Assembly (NCBI RefSeq): GCF_900143075.1
Contig: NZ_FRCY01000019.1
Coordinates: 53,294 to 117,293, forward strand
DNA length: 64,000 nt
Source: Cyclobacterium lianum
GTDB lineage: Bacteria; Bacteroidota; Bacteroidia; Cytophagales; Cyclobacteriaceae
Reading direction: 5' to 3'
In this document: piece after piece, positions 54,759 to 63,721 of the stretch
Numbering within the stretch: the stretch's first letter is position 1
Layout: each line of letters starts with the position of its first letter
The notes under the pieces: model-generated
Told to the model about the DNA's origin: nothing
Seen by the model: the letters and a program-made list of their open reading frames with translations, nothing else
Databases searched by the model: none
Translations under genes and position numbers: made by a program

Positions 54759-56894
54759 ATGACCCTTTACCTGCGCCTATGCACATGCCTGCTCCTGCTA
54801 CTTGTTCAGGGCACAAGCACGGTTTTTTCCAAAGACGGCTACAAGCTATGGTTGCAATACCATCCTCTGGAAGCACCGCAAAAAGTCCAAAGCCTGATGG
54901 GGGCCATTCGTGTGGATGGGGATTCACCCACGCTTGCCATCATCAAGACAGAATTGCAGCTGGCCGCCAATGGTTTTTTGGATAAAAACCTTCCCCTGGC
55001 ATTTGACCATCAGGAAGAGGCTGCCCGTTTGATCATCAGCAAACAAACTCCATCAGGCTGGGATCCCTCAGCCAAAGGCAGCCTGGGAAGGGAAGGATAT
55101 CGCTTGCTGAAGAATGATGCCGGGGTGGTATGGGTTGCAGCAGATACGGATATTGGTTTGCTTTACGGCACTTTTAAATTCCTGCAGCTGATGCAGACCG
55201 GAGCAGGCATTCCTGAATCAGGGTACCACAGCGAACCTAAAATTCAACACCGGATATTAAACCACTGGGACAACCTGAATAGAACGTTAGAACGAGGCTA
55301 TGCCGGGGCATCCATTTGGAACTGGCACCGCTTGCCGGACCATATTGACCAGCAATACCACGATTATGCCCGGGCCAATGCTTCCATTGGCATCAATGGA
55401 AGCGTAGTGACCAATGTCAATGCCAATGCACTGGTACTTACTCCGGAATACCTTGAAAAAGCGGCGGCTTTAGCCGATGTTTTCAGGCCTTATGGCATTA
55501 CCTTATACCTGACAGCCCGGTTTTCTGCTCCCATGGAACTGGGCCGTCTGCCCACTGCGGATCCGCTGGACCCGGGTGTACAACAATGGTGGAAGGATAA
55601 GGCGGATGAAATTTACCGGTACATTCCTGATTTTGGGGGATTTCTGGTAAAAGCCGATTCGGAAGGACAACCCGGCCCGCACAATTACCAACGGAGTCAG
55701 GCAGATGGGGCCAACCTGCTTGCCGATGCACTCAAACCCCACGGGGGCATTGTCATGTGGCGGGCATTTGTCTATAGTGAAGACACCCCGGATGACCGGG
55801 CCAAACAGGCCTATCAGGAATTTCAACCCTATGATGGATCTTTTCGAGATAATGTAATCGTCCAGGTAAAAAACGGGGCCATTGACTTTCAACCCAGGGA
55901 ACCTTTTCATCCCCTATTTGGTGCCATGCCCCAAACACCACTGATGATGGAATTTCAGATCACCCAGGAATACCTGGGCCAGGCTACCCACCATGTATTT
56001 TTGCCCTCCCTTTACACAGAAGTACTGCAGAGCGACACTTATGTCAATGGACCGGGCTCCACGGTAAGCAAAGTGATCGATGGCAGTTTACACGGATATT
56101 CCCTGACAGCCATGGCGGGAGTGTCCAACATTGGAACGGACAGGAATTGGACCGGGCATCACTTTCACCAGGCCAACTGGTTTGGTTATGGCAGACTGGC
56201 CTGGGACCCAGAGATTTCTCCGGAAACCATAGCTGATGAATGGCTCCGCCTCACATTTACCAATGCCCCCGAATTTATTGAGCCGGTCAAAAAAATGATG
56301 CTCCAATCGCATGAAATGGCCGTAAATTACATGACACCCCTGGGTTTGCACCATATCATGGCCTGGAGTCACCATTATGGACCCGGCCCCTGGGTCACGG
56401 ACCGGCACAGAGATGACTGGACATCCACCTATTACCACAAAGCCAGTGAAAACGGCGTAGGCTTTGACCGGACAGCAAGCGGCAGCAATGCCCTGGAACA
56501 ATATGCTCCCGAACTACAGGCTCAATGGGGAGATCCAAAGCGTGTCCCGGAAAAATACCTGCTCTGGTTTCACCATGTTCCCTGGGAGTATACCCTCCAA
56601 AACGGAAGAACCTTATGGGATGAAATGGCCCTGCGGTATCAGAAAGGGGTAGATGAAGCCCGGCAAAATGTGGCAACCTGGGAAAGTCTTGAATCCTATG
56701 TGGATGAAGAAAGGCATGCCCATGTATTTTCTTTTCTGGAAATTCAGGCCAAAGAAGCGGCCTGGTGGAGAGATGCCTGCCTGCTGTATTTCCAGCAATT
56801 TGCCCAATCACCGCTTCCTGAAGGAGTAGAAAAACCTGAAAAAGAGCTGGAATACTTTATGGGTATCCGTCACCGGTATGTTCCCGGGAATTAG
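54759..56894 (+). CDS. GH67 alpha-glucuronidase, exported
   Basis: A 711-residue protein from MTLYLRLCTC with a Sec signal (about 1-24). An N-terminal alpha/beta domain is followed by the (beta/alpha)8 barrel with SIWNWHRLPDH, the general-acid motif KADSEGQPGP, and VKNGAIDFQPREP holding the Asp/Glu pair that activates water. GH67 enzymes remove 4-O-methyl-glucuronic acid from the non-reducing end of xylo-oligosaccharides. It forms an operon with the GH43 gene. Many GH67 enzymes are cytoplasmic; this one looks exported. Confidence 0.93.
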   Translation: MTLYLRLCTCLLLLLVQGTSTVFSKDGYKLWLQYHPLEAPQKVQSLMGAIRVDGDSPTLAIIKTELQLAANGFLDKNLPLAFDHQEEAARLIISKQTPSGWDPSAKGSLGREGYRLLKNDAGVVWVAADTDIGLLYGTFKFLQLMQTGAGIPESGYHSEPKIQHRILNHWDNLNRTLERGYAGASIWNWHRLPDHIDQQYHDYARANASIGINGSVVTNVNANALVLTPEYLEKAAALADVFRPYGITLYLTARFSAPMELGRLPTADPLDPGVQQWWKDKADEIYRYIPDFGGFLVKADSEGQPGPHNYQRSQADGANLLADALKPHGGIVMWRAFVYSEDTPDDRAKQAYQEFQPYDGSFRDNVIVQVKNGAIDFQPREPFHPLFGAMPQTPLMMEFQITQEYLGQATHHVFLPSLYTEVLQSDTYVNGPGSTVSKVIDGSLHGYSLTAMAGVSNIGTDRNWTGHHFHQANWFGYGRLAWDPEISPETIADEWLRLTFTNAPEFIEPVKKMMLQSHEMAVNYMTPLGLHHIMAWSHHYGPGPWVTDRHRDDWTSTYYHKASENGVGFDRTASGSNALEQYAPELQAQWGDPKRVPEKYLLWFHHVPWEYTLQNGRTLWDEMALRYQKGVDEARQNVATWESLESYVDEERHAHVFSFLEIQAKEAAWWRDACLLYFQQFAQSPLPEGVEKPEKELEYFMGIRHRYVPGN

Positions 56895-57000
56895 GTACCA
56901 TTTAGACCCTCTTCAGTATTGAGGACACCTACCGTCAAAGCGAGCACAGCGAAGTAATCTGAATCGGAGGGTAAACGTATTTCCATGAGGAAACAGGAAT
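56895..57000. other. intergenic region with a degenerate dispersed repeat
   Basis: The segment GTCAAAGCGAGCACAGCGAAG (56934-56954) followed by TAATCTG resembles the GCGAGC-GCAGCGAAGCAATCT element common in Bacteroidota genomes (recalled, not searched). Otherwise nothing is recognisable. Confidence 0.4.
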
Positions 57001-57162
57001 CTGCTCCTCGGGATTTGTAATCCCGTGGGTCAGATAGAAAGGGATTTGCAATCCCACTTTCGTTCCCGCGGTTGTTTTGATTTCTTCTCTATCATACACG
57101 AGTACGTTAGCAGGATTGCAAATCCTGATTGATCTGGGTTCGGGATTGCAAATCCCGAACAG
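57001..57162. repeat. third copy of the 162-bp palindromic repeat
   Basis: Same order of hairpins as at 53311-53634. The first hairpin is CGGGATTTGTAATCCCG here and CGGAATTTGTAATTCCG there: both arms changed together (A-T to G-C), so the structure is kept. It ends in CGGGATTGCAAATCCCGAACAG, as the other array does. Confidence 0.8.
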
Positions 57163-57181
57163 GCAGAAATGGGGTTTACCA

Positions 57182-57212
57182 TTGAAAATTCCAAAAGTAC
57201 CTTCTATCTTTA
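57182..57212 (+). promoter_or_regulatory. promoter of the Gfo/Idh/MocA oxidoreductase gene
   Basis: TTG (57182-57184), a 20-bp spacer and TATCTTTA (57205-57212, one mismatch to TAnnTTTG) lie 31 bp before the ATG. Confidence 0.5.
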
Positions 57213-57242
57213 AGGCCAATCTTTTAAAATAAACCTAATATC

Positions 57243-58388
57243 ATGGAAAAAATTAACGTAGCGGTAGTCGGTACCGGATTTATTGGCCCTGCCCATATTG
57301 AAGCCCTGAGAAGAAGCCCCAACATTGAAGTAGCTGCCCTTTGTGAAGTGAACGAGGAACTGGCCAAAGCAAAAGCTGCCCAACTGGGTATAACCAAAGC
57401 CATGCTTTTTGAAGACATGCTTAAGGATGACTCCATAAAGGCTGTCCATATCTGTACTCCCAATTTCCTGCATTATGCCCAATCCAAAGCCGTACTGGAA
57501 GCCGGCAAGCATGTGATCTGTGAAAAACCCCTGGCCACCAAAATCGAAGAAGCGGAAGAACTGGTCAAGCTGGCCAAAAAGTCCGGGCTGGTGAATGCCG
57601 TTCATTTTAACCTGCGCTATTATCCCATGGTAAGGCAAATGAAGACCATGCGGGAAAGTGGTGAGCTGGGAGATATCTACAGCATTATGGGTTCCTACCT
57701 ACAGGACTGGTTATTTTTACAAACGGATTACAATTGGAGGCTGGAGCCTGATAAATCCGGTGATTCAAGGGCCATTGCGGATATCGGATCACATTTGCTG
57801 GACCTTACAGAGTATGTGACCGGTTTGAAAATCACGGAGGTGATGGCGGATTTTTCCACGGTACATAAAACCAGACTCAAGCCACTCAAAGCCATTGAGA
57901 CCTACAGCGGTAAGATGCTACAGGAGTCGGATTATGAGGAAGTACCCATCAATACTGAAGACCATGCCACGGTGATGCTGCGTTTCGACAATGGCCACAA
58001 AGGGTCTGTGACTGTTAGTCAGGTTAATGCCGGAAGGAAAAACCGCCTGAATATCGAAATAGCGGGCTCCAAAGCCAATTTTGAATGGTGCAGTGAGAAA
58101 CCCAACGAACTTTGGATCGGGAGGCGCGAGACTGCCAACCAGCAGTTGATGAAAGATCCTGCACTCTTTACCCCGGAAGCGGCCAAGCTCATTGGCTTTC
58201 CCGGAGGGCATAATGAAGGTTTTCCCGATACTTCCAAGCAAATGTTTAAGGAAGTCTATGCGGCCATCAGTGAAGGGAAGCAACCGGAGAATCCCTCCTA
58301 CCCTACCTTTGAAGACGGTTACCGGGAATTGTTGATTTGTGAGCGCATCATAGAAAGCCATAAAAAACAGGCCTGGGTGAAAATTTAA
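57243..58388 (+). CDS. Gfo/Idh/MocA family oxidoreductase
   Basis: A 381-residue cytoplasmic dehydrogenase. The Rossmann motif VVGTGFIGPAHIEAL starts at residue 8, and the family's CEKPLATK lies near residue 95, with the catalytic Lys. ADIGSHLLDLTEYV and the following beta-sheet are typical of the C-terminal domain. Substrate is probably a sugar or sugar acid. Position after the GH43-GH67 operon suggests a role in pentose or uronate use, but it has its own promoter, so the link is weak. Confidence 0.92.
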   Translation: MEKINVAVVGTGFIGPAHIEALRRSPNIEVAALCEVNEELAKAKAAQLGITKAMLFEDMLKDDSIKAVHICTPNFLHYAQSKAVLEAGKHVICEKPLATKIEEAEELVKLAKKSGLVNAVHFNLRYYPMVRQMKTMRESGELGDIYSIMGSYLQDWLFLQTDYNWRLEPDKSGDSRAIADIGSHLLDLTEYVTGLKITEVMADFSTVHKTRLKPLKAIETYSGKMLQESDYEEVPINTEDHATVMLRFDNGHKGSVTVSQVNAGRKNRLNIEIAGSKANFEWCSEKPNELWIGRRETANQQLMKDPALFTPEAAKLIGFPGGHNEGFPDTSKQMFKEVYAAISEGKQPENPSYPTFEDGYRELLICERIIESHKKQAWVKI

Positions 58389-58458
58389 CGGCCGGGCAAT
58401 AACCTAAGGAAGGGTTAAGCCGTTATTTAATCCATATTTAACCAAAAAGAAAACCAAT

Positions 58459-58968
58459 ATGAAAACATCAACCTTTAAAATGCTTGGACTATCGGGATTT
58501 TTCATGATGTCCGTGATATTTCTCTCGTATAGCCAGACACCCGCAAGCCCCCCCAAAACGGCAGAAGGGACCATCAACGGCTCTAAAATTACGGTCAACT
58601 ACAGTAGCCCCGGAGTAAAAGGAAGGCAAATTTTCGGTGGCCTGGTTGAACTGGGAAAGGTGTGGAGAGCAGGTGCCAATGAAGCCACCATTTTCGAAAC
58701 CAGCGAAGATATCAAAGTGGGTGGTGAAAACCTACCGGCAGGAAAATACAGCTTCTTCATCATTCCTAATGAAGGCACAAGCACCTTTATATTCAACAAG
58801 CAAACCGGACAATGGGGTACGCAGTATGATGAAAGTCAGGATGCCCTTCGGGTAAATGTAGCCTCTCAGCAAACCAGCACCCTGACAGAAAACCTGACCT
58901 ATGAAATCCAGGATGACGGGATGCTCGTCAAATGGGAATATGGACAGGCCAAAGTGGATATAGAATAA
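58459..58968 (+). CDS. DUF2911 domain protein, exported
   Basis: A 169-residue protein with a Sec signal (about 1-25) and the DUF2911 fold: ITVNYSSPGVKGRQIFGGLV, VWRAGANEATIFET, and LPAGKYSFFIIP. Function unknown; family members are periplasmic or secreted proteins of Bacteroidota. A strong terminator follows 12 bp after the stop region. Confidence 0.9.
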   Translation: MKTSTFKMLGLSGFFMMSVIFLSYSQTPASPPKTAEGTINGSKITVNYSSPGVKGRQIFGGLVELGKVWRAGANEATIFETSEDIKVGGENLPAGKYSFFIIPNEGTSTFIFNKQTGQWGTQYDESQDALRVNVASQQTSTLTENLTYEIQDDGMLVKWEYGQAKVDIE

Positions 58969-58974
58969 TCGATT

Positions 58975-59007
58975 AAAAAAGCAGCCGGTGCTTCCGGCTG
59001 CTTTTTT
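58975..59007 (+). terminator. terminator of the DUF2911 gene
   Basis: GCAGCCGG and CCGGCTGC pair around a TGCTT loop, with six A residues before and six T residues after. Confidence 0.85.
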
Positions 59008-59052
59008 ATATTTTTTCACCTGTATACTTCGCAAAAAAATAGTTTCCCAGCT

Positions 59053-61527
59053 TTGAAGGCTTTCCCCAATTTACCCATTCTGGAAGCCATTCCGGAAGTA
59101 AAACAGCAACTCAAAAAACATTCCACGCTTCTACTTCACGCTCCGCCAGGAGCCGGTAAGAGTACACTATTGCCCCTCACCCTGCTGGATGAGGATTGGC
59201 TTGGCCCGCAGAAAATCTTAATGCTTGAGCCGCGCAAACTCGCAGCCAAAAGTATCGCCCAGCGCATGGCTCAACTGCTTGACGAATCACCGGGACAAAG
59301 CGTTGGATACCGGGTTAGATTTGATAGCTGTGCAGGCCCCAACACCAGGATAGAAGTTATCACAGAAGGTATCCTGACCAGAATGATGCAGCAGGACAAT
59401 GCCCTGGAAGGGGTGGGAATGGTCATTTTTGATGAGTTTCACGAAAGGAGCATTCATGCTGACCTGGGTCTGGCGCTTTGCAGGGAAATCCAGCAAATTC
59501 TGCGCCCTGAGCTCAAAGTTCTGATCATGTCTGCCACGCTTGACAGCAAGATGCTTGCAGATCAGCTCCACTGCCCTCTGGTGAGTAGCGAGGGTAAGGA
59601 ATTTCCCGTGACGGTTCACTACAGACCGGGAACAGATTTGTTTAATCTGCCGGAGCAGGTTTCTCTTGCCGCTCGGGAAGCATTGGCGGAATATCCGGGA
59701 GATGTGCTTGTATTCCTCCCGGGACAGGGAGAGATCAAAAAAACAGCAAAATACCTGAAAGAACGATTTCCAGATATCGCCATATTCACTCTCTATGGTC
59801 AGATGGCATTTGGCAGGCAGCAGGCGGCATTGCTCCCGCATCCCGAAGGAAAGCGGAAAATCGTACTGTCCACTGCTATCGCAGAAACCAGCCTGACCAT
59901 AGAAGGCATTCAAATTGTAATTGACGGTGGCTTTATGCGTTCGGCCAGCTTTAATCCCAATTCCTCACTCAACAAGCTGGTGACAATACCCGTGACGCAA
60001 GACACCGCTGCACAGCGTACGGGAAGAGCAGGAAGACTTGGTCCCGGGCATTGCTATCGCCTGTGGTCCAAAGCAAGCCAGGAAAAACTGCTTCCTTTCC
60101 GACAACCTGAAATAAGGGAGACTGACCTGGCTGCGTTGGCATTGGAGCTGCACAAGTGGGGCATCAACGATTACCATCAGTTGGAATGGATCACCAGCCC
60201 ACCCGAAGGCCACTGGCAGCAGGCGATTTCCACACTGGAGCATCTGGGGGCCATTGAAAATGGTAAAATTACTCCCCATGGCCTGGCACTCCATGCCATT
60301 CCCGCACATCCCAGAATTGCCCATCTGCTGGTATACAGCCAGGAAATTGGCCAGCAAACCCTGGCCAGTGACCTGGCAGCACTGCTGGAAGAAAAAGACC
60401 CCCTGCCTTCCTCTGAGGGTCTGGATATTAACCTGAGAATTGAAGCCCTGAGGAGGCACAGGAGTACTTCAGCAGGCTACCGGGGATTTGATAAAATCGA
60501 AAAGATAGCCCGGGCTTACCGGAAAATCCTGGATATTGCCCCTTCCAATGGTCCTGTAGACGGATACATGACCGGTGTACTGCTGGCACAGGCCTTTCCG
60601 GAAAGGATCGCCTATTCCAGACCGGGAAACCAGGGCCACTTTCAACTGGCCAATGGGAAAATAGCCGCCATGGACAAAAAAGATGGGCTGGCTCAGGAAG
60701 CCTGGATTGCGGTCGCCCAATTAAATGAAGGGACCGCTGTGGGTAAAATTTTTCTGGCCTCGGTACTTTCTCCGGCTGATTTGAAGCCCATGATAAAGGT
60801 TACACCCCGAGTGTATTGGGATGAGCAGGAGGAGACGGTACTGGCAGTAGAGGAATGGAAAATAGGGCAGCTATTGCTTCAGAAAAAGCCGCTTAAATCT
60901 CCCGATAAAGCACAAACTACGCAGGCATTGCTGGACATGTTGAGGAAGTCAGGCGAGAAATGGTTAAAGTTTGACGAGAAGGTAGTGCAATGGCAAAACC
61001 GGGTCATGAGTTTGCGGGTATGGAACGGAACTGAGCTTTGGCCGGATGTAAGTACGGGGCATCTCCTCAAAACAGTAGACCAGTGGCTTGCTCCCTATCT
61101 GACCGACACCAAATCGGCAGCAGAACTGTCGCGATTGCCCCTGGACGAAATTCTGCAAAGTAGCCTCAGCTATGCACAGCAGCAAGCGCTCAATGCATTG
61201 GCACCGGTAAAATTAGGCTTACCGAGTGGGTCTATGGTCAGGATCAGCTATTTCGCCGACGGGGAACCTCCAGTGCTGGCCGCCAGGTTACAGGAACTCT
61301 TCGGCTGGCGTCAAACCCCAAAAATCAACGACAACAAGACACCCTTACTGGTACACCTGCTTTCACCCGGATTCAAACCGGTGCAGGTCACCCGAGACCT
61401 GGAAAATTTCTGGAACCAAACCTACCATGAAGTCAGGAAAGAGCTGAAGCGCCGGTATCCCAGGCACCACTGGCCCGATAATCCCTGGGAGGCCCAGGCT
61501 GTGAGTGGTATCAGAAGGAAGAAATAG
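59053..61527 (+). CDS. hrpB: ATP-dependent RNA helicase HrpB
   Basis: An 824-residue DEAH-box helicase of the HrpB type. Motifs: HAPPGAGKST (30-38, Walker A), DEFHERS (127-133, variant DEAH), MSATLDS, and QRTGRAGRLGPG (motif VI). The helicase-associated domain and the HrpB C-terminal domain (NPWEAQAVSG at the end) are complete. It begins at TTG; no ATG is available nearby. The RNA substrate of HrpB is not well defined. Confidence 0.93.
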   Translation: MKAFPNLPILEAIPEVKQQLKKHSTLLLHAPPGAGKSTLLPLTLLDEDWLGPQKILMLEPRKLAAKSIAQRMAQLLDESPGQSVGYRVRFDSCAGPNTRIEVITEGILTRMMQQDNALEGVGMVIFDEFHERSIHADLGLALCREIQQILRPELKVLIMSATLDSKMLADQLHCPLVSSEGKEFPVTVHYRPGTDLFNLPEQVSLAAREALAEYPGDVLVFLPGQGEIKKTAKYLKERFPDIAIFTLYGQMAFGRQQAALLPHPEGKRKIVLSTAIAETSLTIEGIQIVIDGGFMRSASFNPNSSLNKLVTIPVTQDTAAQRTGRAGRLGPGHCYRLWSKASQEKLLPFRQPEIRETDLAALALELHKWGINDYHQLEWITSPPEGHWQQAISTLEHLGAIENGKITPHGLALHAIPAHPRIAHLLVYSQEIGQQTLASDLAALLEEKDPLPSSEGLDINLRIEALRRHRSTSAGYRGFDKIEKIARAYRKILDIAPSNGPVDGYMTGVLLAQAFPERIAYSRPGNQGHFQLANGKIAAMDKKDGLAQEAWIAVAQLNEGTAVGKIFLASVLSPADLKPMIKVTPRVYWDEQEETVLAVEEWKIGQLLLQKKPLKSPDKAQTTQALLDMLRKSGEKWLKFDEKVVQWQNRVMSLRVWNGTELWPDVSTGHLLKTVDQWLAPYLTDTKSAAELSRLPLDEILQSSLSYAQQQALNALAPVKLGLPSGSMVRISYFADGEPPVLAARLQELFGWRQTPKINDNKTPLLVHLLSPGFKPVQVTRDLENFWNQTYHEVRKELKRRYPRHHWPDNPWEAQAVSGIRRKK

Positions 61528-61787
61528 GAATGCAAAAGTGGGGTGCTTTTCCCGGATCGGATTTGCGGATCGTGGAACATATTTCGCCCAAAAAAAATCT
61601 GCGCTAATCTTTGTCAATCAGTGGTTAAACATTTCCAGATCTTAACGAAAACTTATCAAAAAATTAACCCCGAAGGAGAAACCCGATATTTTTGGGCTTA
61701 ATATATTGCGACAGATAGCCACTTTGACTAAATAACAGTAGTTAAAGCACATGATCGCTTGAACCAATTTCTTGATTACAGCCTGAC
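61528..61787. other. intergenic region with a dispersed short repeat
   Basis: No gene is visible. It contains AATCTGCGCTAATCTTTGTC followed by AATCAGTGG at about 61593-61621. A close relative lies at 63547-63576. Both match the AATCTGTG-type intergenic element seen in many Bacteroidota (recalled, not searched). Confidence 0.5.
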
Positions 61788-61818
61788 TTGAAAGATAGGG
61801 CTGAATTTCGTAACTTTC
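61788..61818 (+). promoter_or_regulatory. promoter of the purple-acid-phosphatase-like gene
   Basis: TTG (61788-61790), 20 bp, then TAACTTTC (61811-61818, one mismatch to TAnnTTTG). Transcription would begin near 61825, which favours the ATG at 61852 over the one at 61828. Confidence 0.55.
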
Positions 61819-61851
61819 ACATAAGACATGTCAATTTTAAAATCCCCTTCA

Positions 61852-63414
61852 ATGAAAAACCTGCTTTTCTCCCTCAGCCTGATTTTGGCCTTTCAATTCA
61901 GCATGGCACAGGAATACCGCGTGTATAAGGCTCCCACCTTTCGGGAAGAATGGAGCAAACCCTCTTATTTTCCTGACCGTATAGTCCTTAATTTTGGAGA
62001 AGACCCTTCCAGTCAGGCCAGTGTTACCTGGAGGACCGACACCAGCATAGAGAAAGCCTTTGCGGAAATTGCAGTAGCCGACGGGGCCCCGAAGTTTTGG
62101 AGAAACGCCAGTACAATAGAGGCTGCTACAGAAGTTCTTGATGCCACTGCGGTAGAAGTCGCCAGGGTAAAGGCACATTACCATTCGGTCAGCTTTAAGG
62201 ATTTAAAACCCGACACCATGTATGCCTACCGGGTGGGAGATGGAGACACCTGGTCTGAGTGGATACAATTCAGTACTGCTTCCAGGGAAAAGGACAAACC
62301 CTTCAGCTTCCTTTATGTTGGCGACACGCAAAACTATATTCTGGAACTTTGGTCCAGGTTGATACGGGAGGGCTACCGGAAAGCACCTGATGCCAAATTC
62401 ATCATCCATGCAGGTGATCTGGTCAATGTGGCCCACCGGGAAACCGAATGGCACGAATGGTTTTCCGCAGGAAGCTTTATTCACAGCATGGTACCTTCGA
62501 TGGTTACTCCCGGAAACCATGAATACCGCAGTATCCCCGAATTGGATGGTGAAGATGCAGACCGCAGGCTTTCCCTGCAGTGGAGACCACAGTTTACCTT
62601 ACCGGAAAATGGACCTGAAGGCCTTGAGGCATTAAAGGAAACGGTCTATTATATGGATTATCAGGATGCAAGGATTATCTCACTCAATAGCAATATATTA
62701 CAGGCCGAACAAATCCCCTGGCTGGAAGAGGTTTTGGCCAATAACCCCCAGAAATGGACCATTGTGACCTATCATCATCCTTTATTTTCAGCCTCAGAAG
62801 GCAGGGAAAATACCCGGTTAAGGGATGCCTGGAAACCCTTGTTTGACAAATACCAGGTAGATCTGGCCCTGCAGGGACACGACCACAGCTATGCCCGCGG
62901 AAGGGTTTCTCCTGAGGAGAATGTAATGGATGGGGTCAACACCAAAGACCAAACCGGTACCGTGTACGTGGTTTCTGTAAGTGGAGGCAAAATGTACGGG
63001 TTGAGAAAGAATGCCTGGAACGACTACGAAGCCGAAAGGGACCGGGCAGCCGAAAATACCCAGCTCTTCCAGGTCATCAATATTGAAGGAGACAAGCTGA
63101 GCTTCGAGTCCTATACAGCAGTAGGTGATTTGTACGATGCCTTTGACCTGGAAAAGCAGGAAGATGGCACCAACAAGTTCATTGAAAGAAAATCGGAAGC
63201 GGGAGAGGAAAGAAGGTTTTCAAATACCATAAGCTATGAGGACCCTCTCCCGGAAAATCTTGAAACCATCCTGCTTTCCAAATACCCGGGCCATGAGATC
63301 ACCCGGGTATCGGCCAGAAGAGTAGGTCAAATGCTGCATTTCAATGTACGCCTGGAAAAAGACGGGGCAAGGAAAGAACTCAGCATAGATGAGGATGGAA
63401 ATATCAGTGAGTAA
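61852..63414 (+). CDS. exported purple acid phosphatase-like metallophosphoesterase
   Basis: From MKNLLFSLSLILAF the protein is 520 residues with a Sec signal (about 1-19). An N-terminal Fn3-like purple-acid-phosphatase domain (about 35-140, ASVTWRT) precedes the metallophosphatase core: YVGDTQNY, HAGDLV, TPGNHEY, YHHPLFS and GHDHSYARG, all metal ligands present. The C-terminal ~90 residues form a PepSY-like extension. It probably releases phosphate from organic phosphates in the periplasm or outside. The promoter position supports this start. Confidence 0.9.
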   Translation: MKNLLFSLSLILAFQFSMAQEYRVYKAPTFREEWSKPSYFPDRIVLNFGEDPSSQASVTWRTDTSIEKAFAEIAVADGAPKFWRNASTIEAATEVLDATAVEVARVKAHYHSVSFKDLKPDTMYAYRVGDGDTWSEWIQFSTASREKDKPFSFLYVGDTQNYILELWSRLIREGYRKAPDAKFIIHAGDLVNVAHRETEWHEWFSAGSFIHSMVPSMVTPGNHEYRSIPELDGEDADRRLSLQWRPQFTLPENGPEGLEALKETVYYMDYQDARIISLNSNILQAEQIPWLEEVLANNPQKWTIVTYHHPLFSASEGRENTRLRDAWKPLFDKYQVDLALQGHDHSYARGRVSPEENVMDGVNTKDQTGTVYVVSVSGGKMYGLRKNAWNDYEAERDRAAENTQLFQVINIEGDKLSFESYTAVGDLYDAFDLEKQEDGTNKFIERKSEAGEERRFSNTISYEDPLPENLETILLSKYPGHEITRVSARRVGQMLHFNVRLEKDGARKELSIDEDGNISE

Positions 63415-63690
63415 GGGTCGAGGAATTACCTGAGAATTGCGAACGGAATTCCCCAGCCTCCTTTGGGAAATAGGAATTTGCTGAAAAGGGCGTTTTGTGC
63501 TGGAATTGGGTAATGTAATCGGGCTACCGGAAGTCAAGCATTTTGAAAAAAATCTGTGCTTATCTGTGTCCATCTGTGGCGGGACAATTTGTTTACCTCC
63601 TGTGTAACCACAAAAAGCTCCGTTAGGAGCGACCGGTATAATAACCATGGGGTTCAGCCCTTGGTTATTCGCCAACCGTCTACCTAAATA
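63415..63690. other. intergenic region made mostly of repeat remnants
   Basis: It holds a second AATCTGTGC-type element (63547-63576) and a hairpin element at about 63611-63659: GCTCC-GTTA-GGAGC, then TAACCA and TGGTTA arms around a GGGG/CCCT stem. The IS end probably begins close to 63690 (GGGTCTGCTGAAAAACTC). No gene is visible. Confidence 0.5.
63611..63659. repeat. dispersed hairpin repeat (GCTCCGTTAGGAGC type)
   Basis: A short hairpin GCTCC-GTTA-GGAGC is followed by a second one with TAACCA and TGGTTA arms. The TCCGTTAGGA core is a familiar intergenic motif of Bacteroidota genomes, from memory. Confidence 0.5.
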
Positions 63691-63721
63691 GGGTCTGCTG
63701 AAAAACTCAAAAAAGACCAGT

